Assembly (NCBI GenBank): GCA_003224055.1
Contig: QHYE01000014.1
Location: 1 to 37,736 of the forward strand
Direction of reading: 5' to 3'
DNA from: Acidobacteriota bacterium
GTDB taxonomy: Bacteria > Acidobacteriota > Terriglobia > Acidiferrales > UBA7541
DNA: 37,736 bases
The notes below the pieces were generated by a model, which saw only the letters and a list, made by a program, of their open reading frames with translations, had not been told where the DNA came from and did no database searches. The translations under genes and the position numbers were made by a program. This document shows, one piece after another, positions 35,816 through 37,736 of this stretch; positions within the stretch are counted from its first letter, which is position 1; every line of letters starts with the position of its first letter.

Positions 35816-37183
35816 ATGATGAAGCGGAGGAGCTTGCTGTATGCGGCTGGAGTTGCAGTCCTGTGTTCGGTTCAAGGGCTGGCTGCGCAAGAAAAACCCA
35901 TTGTCATTCTGCACGCCCGGATTATTGATGGGCTCGGCGAGCGGCCTATCGAAGATGGAACGGTGATTCTCCGGGGGCGCACGATTGAATATGCCGGCCC
36001 GGCGAGTGGCGCGACGGTCCCGCGCGATGCACAGATCATCGAGGGGAAAGGGAAGAGCGTCCTGCCGGGTTTGGCGGATCTGCACGTCCATCTGCAGGGA
36101 GCCTGGGACGGAATCAGCGTGGACCTGCTGGGCTATCAGCGGTACCTCAACGCCATGCTCTATTCCGGAATCACGACGATCCTGGACACGGGTAATTATC
36201 AACCCTGGGTGCTGCAATTGCGGCAGGAGGTGGCCAGCGGACACTTGCTCGGCCCGCGAATTTACTGCACGGGAGCAATGATTGACGCCGCCGACCCGGC
36301 CTGGCCCGATTTGGCGTATGCGTTGACGTCGTGGGCGCAGATCCCGGAGTTTGTGCACCGCGACAAGCGGGCCAATGTGGACCTGATCAAGGGATATGCA
36401 AATCTTTCGGATCGCATGCTTCGGCGCCTGGTCGAGGAGGCCCACAAGGAGAAAATCCGGGTGGTCATCGATCAGTGGGAGCGCAATGGCTCTCCGGACC
36501 TGGTGCGAACGGGAATCGACGGCTTCGCGCACGCGCCGACACGAAACATGCGGGCTGACGACATTCAACTCATCCACGAACGCGAACTCTTTGTTATTAC
36601 CACACTCACGGTGGAAGAATATTCAGCGCACCGCAGACTGAATGATCTCCGATTCCTTGACGAGCCGCTGATCGCGGAGACCACGCCGCCCTGGTTTCTG
36701 ACGGAATTGCGCGCGGAAGCCGCACGCACATTGAGTGAAGCAGAAAAGCATGAAGTACAGGCGTCCGTCACCGGTTTCGACGAGATGAAGCGCAACGTAA
36801 GGAAACTGTTGGACGCTGGTGTACTGCTGGCCGCCGGAACGGACGCTCCGTATCCGGGAGTTTTCCAGGGTGAAGCGCTGCATCACGAACTGGAATTGCT
36901 GGTGGAGGCGGGAATGACGCCGCTGGAGGCCCTTCGCTTGGCGACCTTCAATGCTGCACGGATCATGCACGCGGAGCAAGAATGGGGAACCTTGCAGGCG
37001 GGGAGGCAGGCAAATGTGGTGATCGTTGCGGGGAATCCCGCGGAGCGAATCAGCGACACGCGGAAAATCGAAACGGTGATCCTCAACGGCAAGATTCTGG
37101 ACCGCAACAGTTTGCGATTTGACGTGAAAAAGGACGCGGGATTTCGCGCTGTAACTGGGAATTTTTCGTCTCCCATGCAATAG
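35816..37183 (+). CDS. Secreted amidohydrolase-family protein
   Basis: An exported protein of 455 residues of the metal-dependent amidohydrolase superfamily (imidazolonepropionase/prolidase-like branch). A signal peptide (MMKRRSLLYAAGVAVLCSVQGLAAQ) is followed by the N-terminal beta-sandwich (IVILHARIIDGLGERPIEDGTVIL) and the TIM-barrel. Expected metal ligands are HVH (90-92), a carboxylated Lys (VDLIKGY, 192), a His at the end of strand 5, His 239 (DGFAHAP) and Asp 343 (AAGTDAPYPG). The strand-5 His appears replaced by Asp 219 (RVVIDQWERNG). The C-terminal block GTLQAGRQANVVIVAGNP is typical. ATG 35816 (or the adjacent ATG 35819) follows AGGAG at 35806-35810. It is divergent from the hydrolase gene. 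The natural substrate, perhaps a dipeptide or cyclic amide, is unknown. Confidence 0.87.
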   Translation: MMKRRSLLYAAGVAVLCSVQGLAAQEKPIVILHARIIDGLGERPIEDGTVILRGRTIEYAGPASGATVPRDAQIIEGKGKSVLPGLADLHVHLQGAWDGISVDLLGYQRYLNAMLYSGITTILDTGNYQPWVLQLRQEVASGHLLGPRIYCTGAMIDAADPAWPDLAYALTSWAQIPEFVHRDKRANVDLIKGYANLSDRMLRRLVEEAHKEKIRVVIDQWERNGSPDLVRTGIDGFAHAPTRNMRADDIQLIHERELFVITTLTVEEYSAHRRLNDLRFLDEPLIAETTPPWFLTELRAEAARTLSEAEKHEVQASVTGFDEMKRNVRKLLDAGVLLAAGTDAPYPGVFQGEALHHELELLVEAGMTPLEALRLATFNAARIMHAEQEWGTLQAGRQANVVIVAGNPAERISDTRKIETVILNGKILDRNSLRFDVKKDAGFRAVTGNFSSPMQ

Positions 37184-37319
37184 CCACGAGGTCTCCGAAT
37201 CGGTGCCGCTCTTTTCCGATGGAACGAGTGGTATAGTTGCGGCGAAATGAGCGATGTTTCAACGAAGTTCGAGTACCGCTCGGTTCGAAATCGCAAATCG
37301 AAGGGAGGGCGGGAAAACA

Positions 37320-37736
37320 ATGTTTACGGATCACGTTAATCTGCAACGGACCGAATCGTTGCCACGGCGGGTGGGTGCAGGCCTTTTGTTCGGAGCCGCG
37401 GCACTGCTCATTTTGCTGGCTGCGACCGCAGCTCTTCGCGCGCAGGAGAAAAATCCGTATGCGGGGGATGCGAAGGTGGCGAAGCTGGGGGAATACCAGT
37501 TTCGCTCGAACTGTGCGTTTTGCCATGGGTTGGGCGCAAGAGGCGGCGGCCGCGGCCCGGACCTGACGCGGGCCAATAAGCGGCACGGCACGTCGGACGC
37601 AGAGATTTATCACAACATTCATGACGGAATTCCTGGCACGGCCATGCCCGCGGCCACAAACGGAGGAATCGGAGTGGGGATGTCCGATGAAGAGATCTGG
37701 CAAGTGGTCACCTACATTCGCAGCGTGGAGAAGAAA
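37320..37736 (+). CDS. c-type cytochrome, 3' truncated by the window edge
   Basis: A reading frame of 139 codons that is still open at the window end. It begins with a basic N-terminus and a hydrophobic export or anchor segment (VGAGLLFGAAALLILLAATAALRAQ), followed by a cytochrome c domain. The haem-binding motif CAFCH lies in QFRSNCAFCHGLGARGGGRGPDL, and a likely Met ligand lies in GIPGTAMPAATNGGIG. The tail MSDEEIWQVVTYIRSVE is the usual final helix of cbb3-type cytochrome domains. ATG 37320 is preceded by GGGAGG at 37303-37308, eleven bases upstream. A TATAGT at 37232-37237 could be its -10 element. It follows the amidohydrolase on the same strand. Whether a second domain follows, as in PQQ dehydrogenase partners, cannot be seen. 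Confidence 0.85.
   Translation, partial: MFTDHVNLQRTESLPRRVGAGLLFGAAALLILLAATAALRAQEKNPYAGDAKVAKLGEYQFRSNCAFCHGLGARGGGRGPDLTRANKRHGTSDAEIYHNIHDGIPGTAMPAATNGGIGVGMSDEEIWQVVTYIRSVEKK

Noticed and set aside
1-37736. CRISPR array, insertion sequence, prophage or biosynthetic cluster
   Set aside because: No regularly spaced repeats of 23-40 bases with unique spacers, no transposase or integrase genes, no phage structural genes and no synthase modules were seen on either strand.

Overview
The window looks like a chromosomal segment of a GC-rich, Gram-negative soil-type bacterium, most likely an Acidobacteriota member. The strongest pointer is an orphan MacB/FtsX-type permease of the ADOP class (Acidobacterial duplicated orphan permease). 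Supporting features are a large TonB-dependent receptor with an N-terminal carboxypeptidase-regulatory-like domain, an MlaFED-type lipid transport operon, tripartite RND pumps and lipoproteins, all of which require an outer membrane. The taxonomic call is an inference from gene content, since no rRNA or marker gene is present.

Layout. 1-2806: a plus-strand operon for outer-membrane lipid transport, with the 3' end of an MlaE permease, MlaF ATPase, MlaD MCE protein and a PqiC-type auxiliary lipoprotein. 3166-9487: a nutrient or export neighbourhood with a TonB-dependent receptor, a secreted metallophosphoesterase, a YncE-type beta-propeller and an MFS_3 transporter. Three of these four genes are broken by a single-base defect. 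9565-15040: a complete tightly coupled outer membrane factor / adaptor / RND operon. 15130-15696: a minus-strand membrane-anchored cytochrome c. 16002-23572: an MdtABC-like operon (adaptor plus two paralogous RND pumps) with no outer membrane channel of its own.

23573-30271: a seven-base tandem repeat, a ferritin-like/VIT1 iron exporter (MbfA type), a divergent small basic protein, the ADOP permease, a LuxR-type regulator with a degenerate receiver domain and a frameshift, a PilZ-like protein, a strong bidirectional terminator and a TPR protein. 30272-31585: glyA. 31586-32579: about 1 kb without a convincing gene but with two different short repeat families, paired hairpins and a candidate operator. 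32580-33211: a toxin-antitoxin pair (ribbon-helix-helix antitoxin plus Doc/Fic toxin). 33416-37183: a secreted glucoamylase-like / beta-1,2-glucanase-like hydrolase divergent from a secreted amidohydrolase. 37320 to the end: a cytochrome c cut by the window edge.

The most notable points are the four single-base gene breaks (three at homopolymer runs), the receiver domain without its phosphoacceptor Asp, the RHH-Doc pairing, the repeat-rich region upstream of glyA, and an amidohydrolase with Asp at an expected metal-binding His position. No CRISPR array, insertion sequence, tRNA, rRNA or phage module was seen, and no wholly new multi-gene system can be claimed from the sequence alone.
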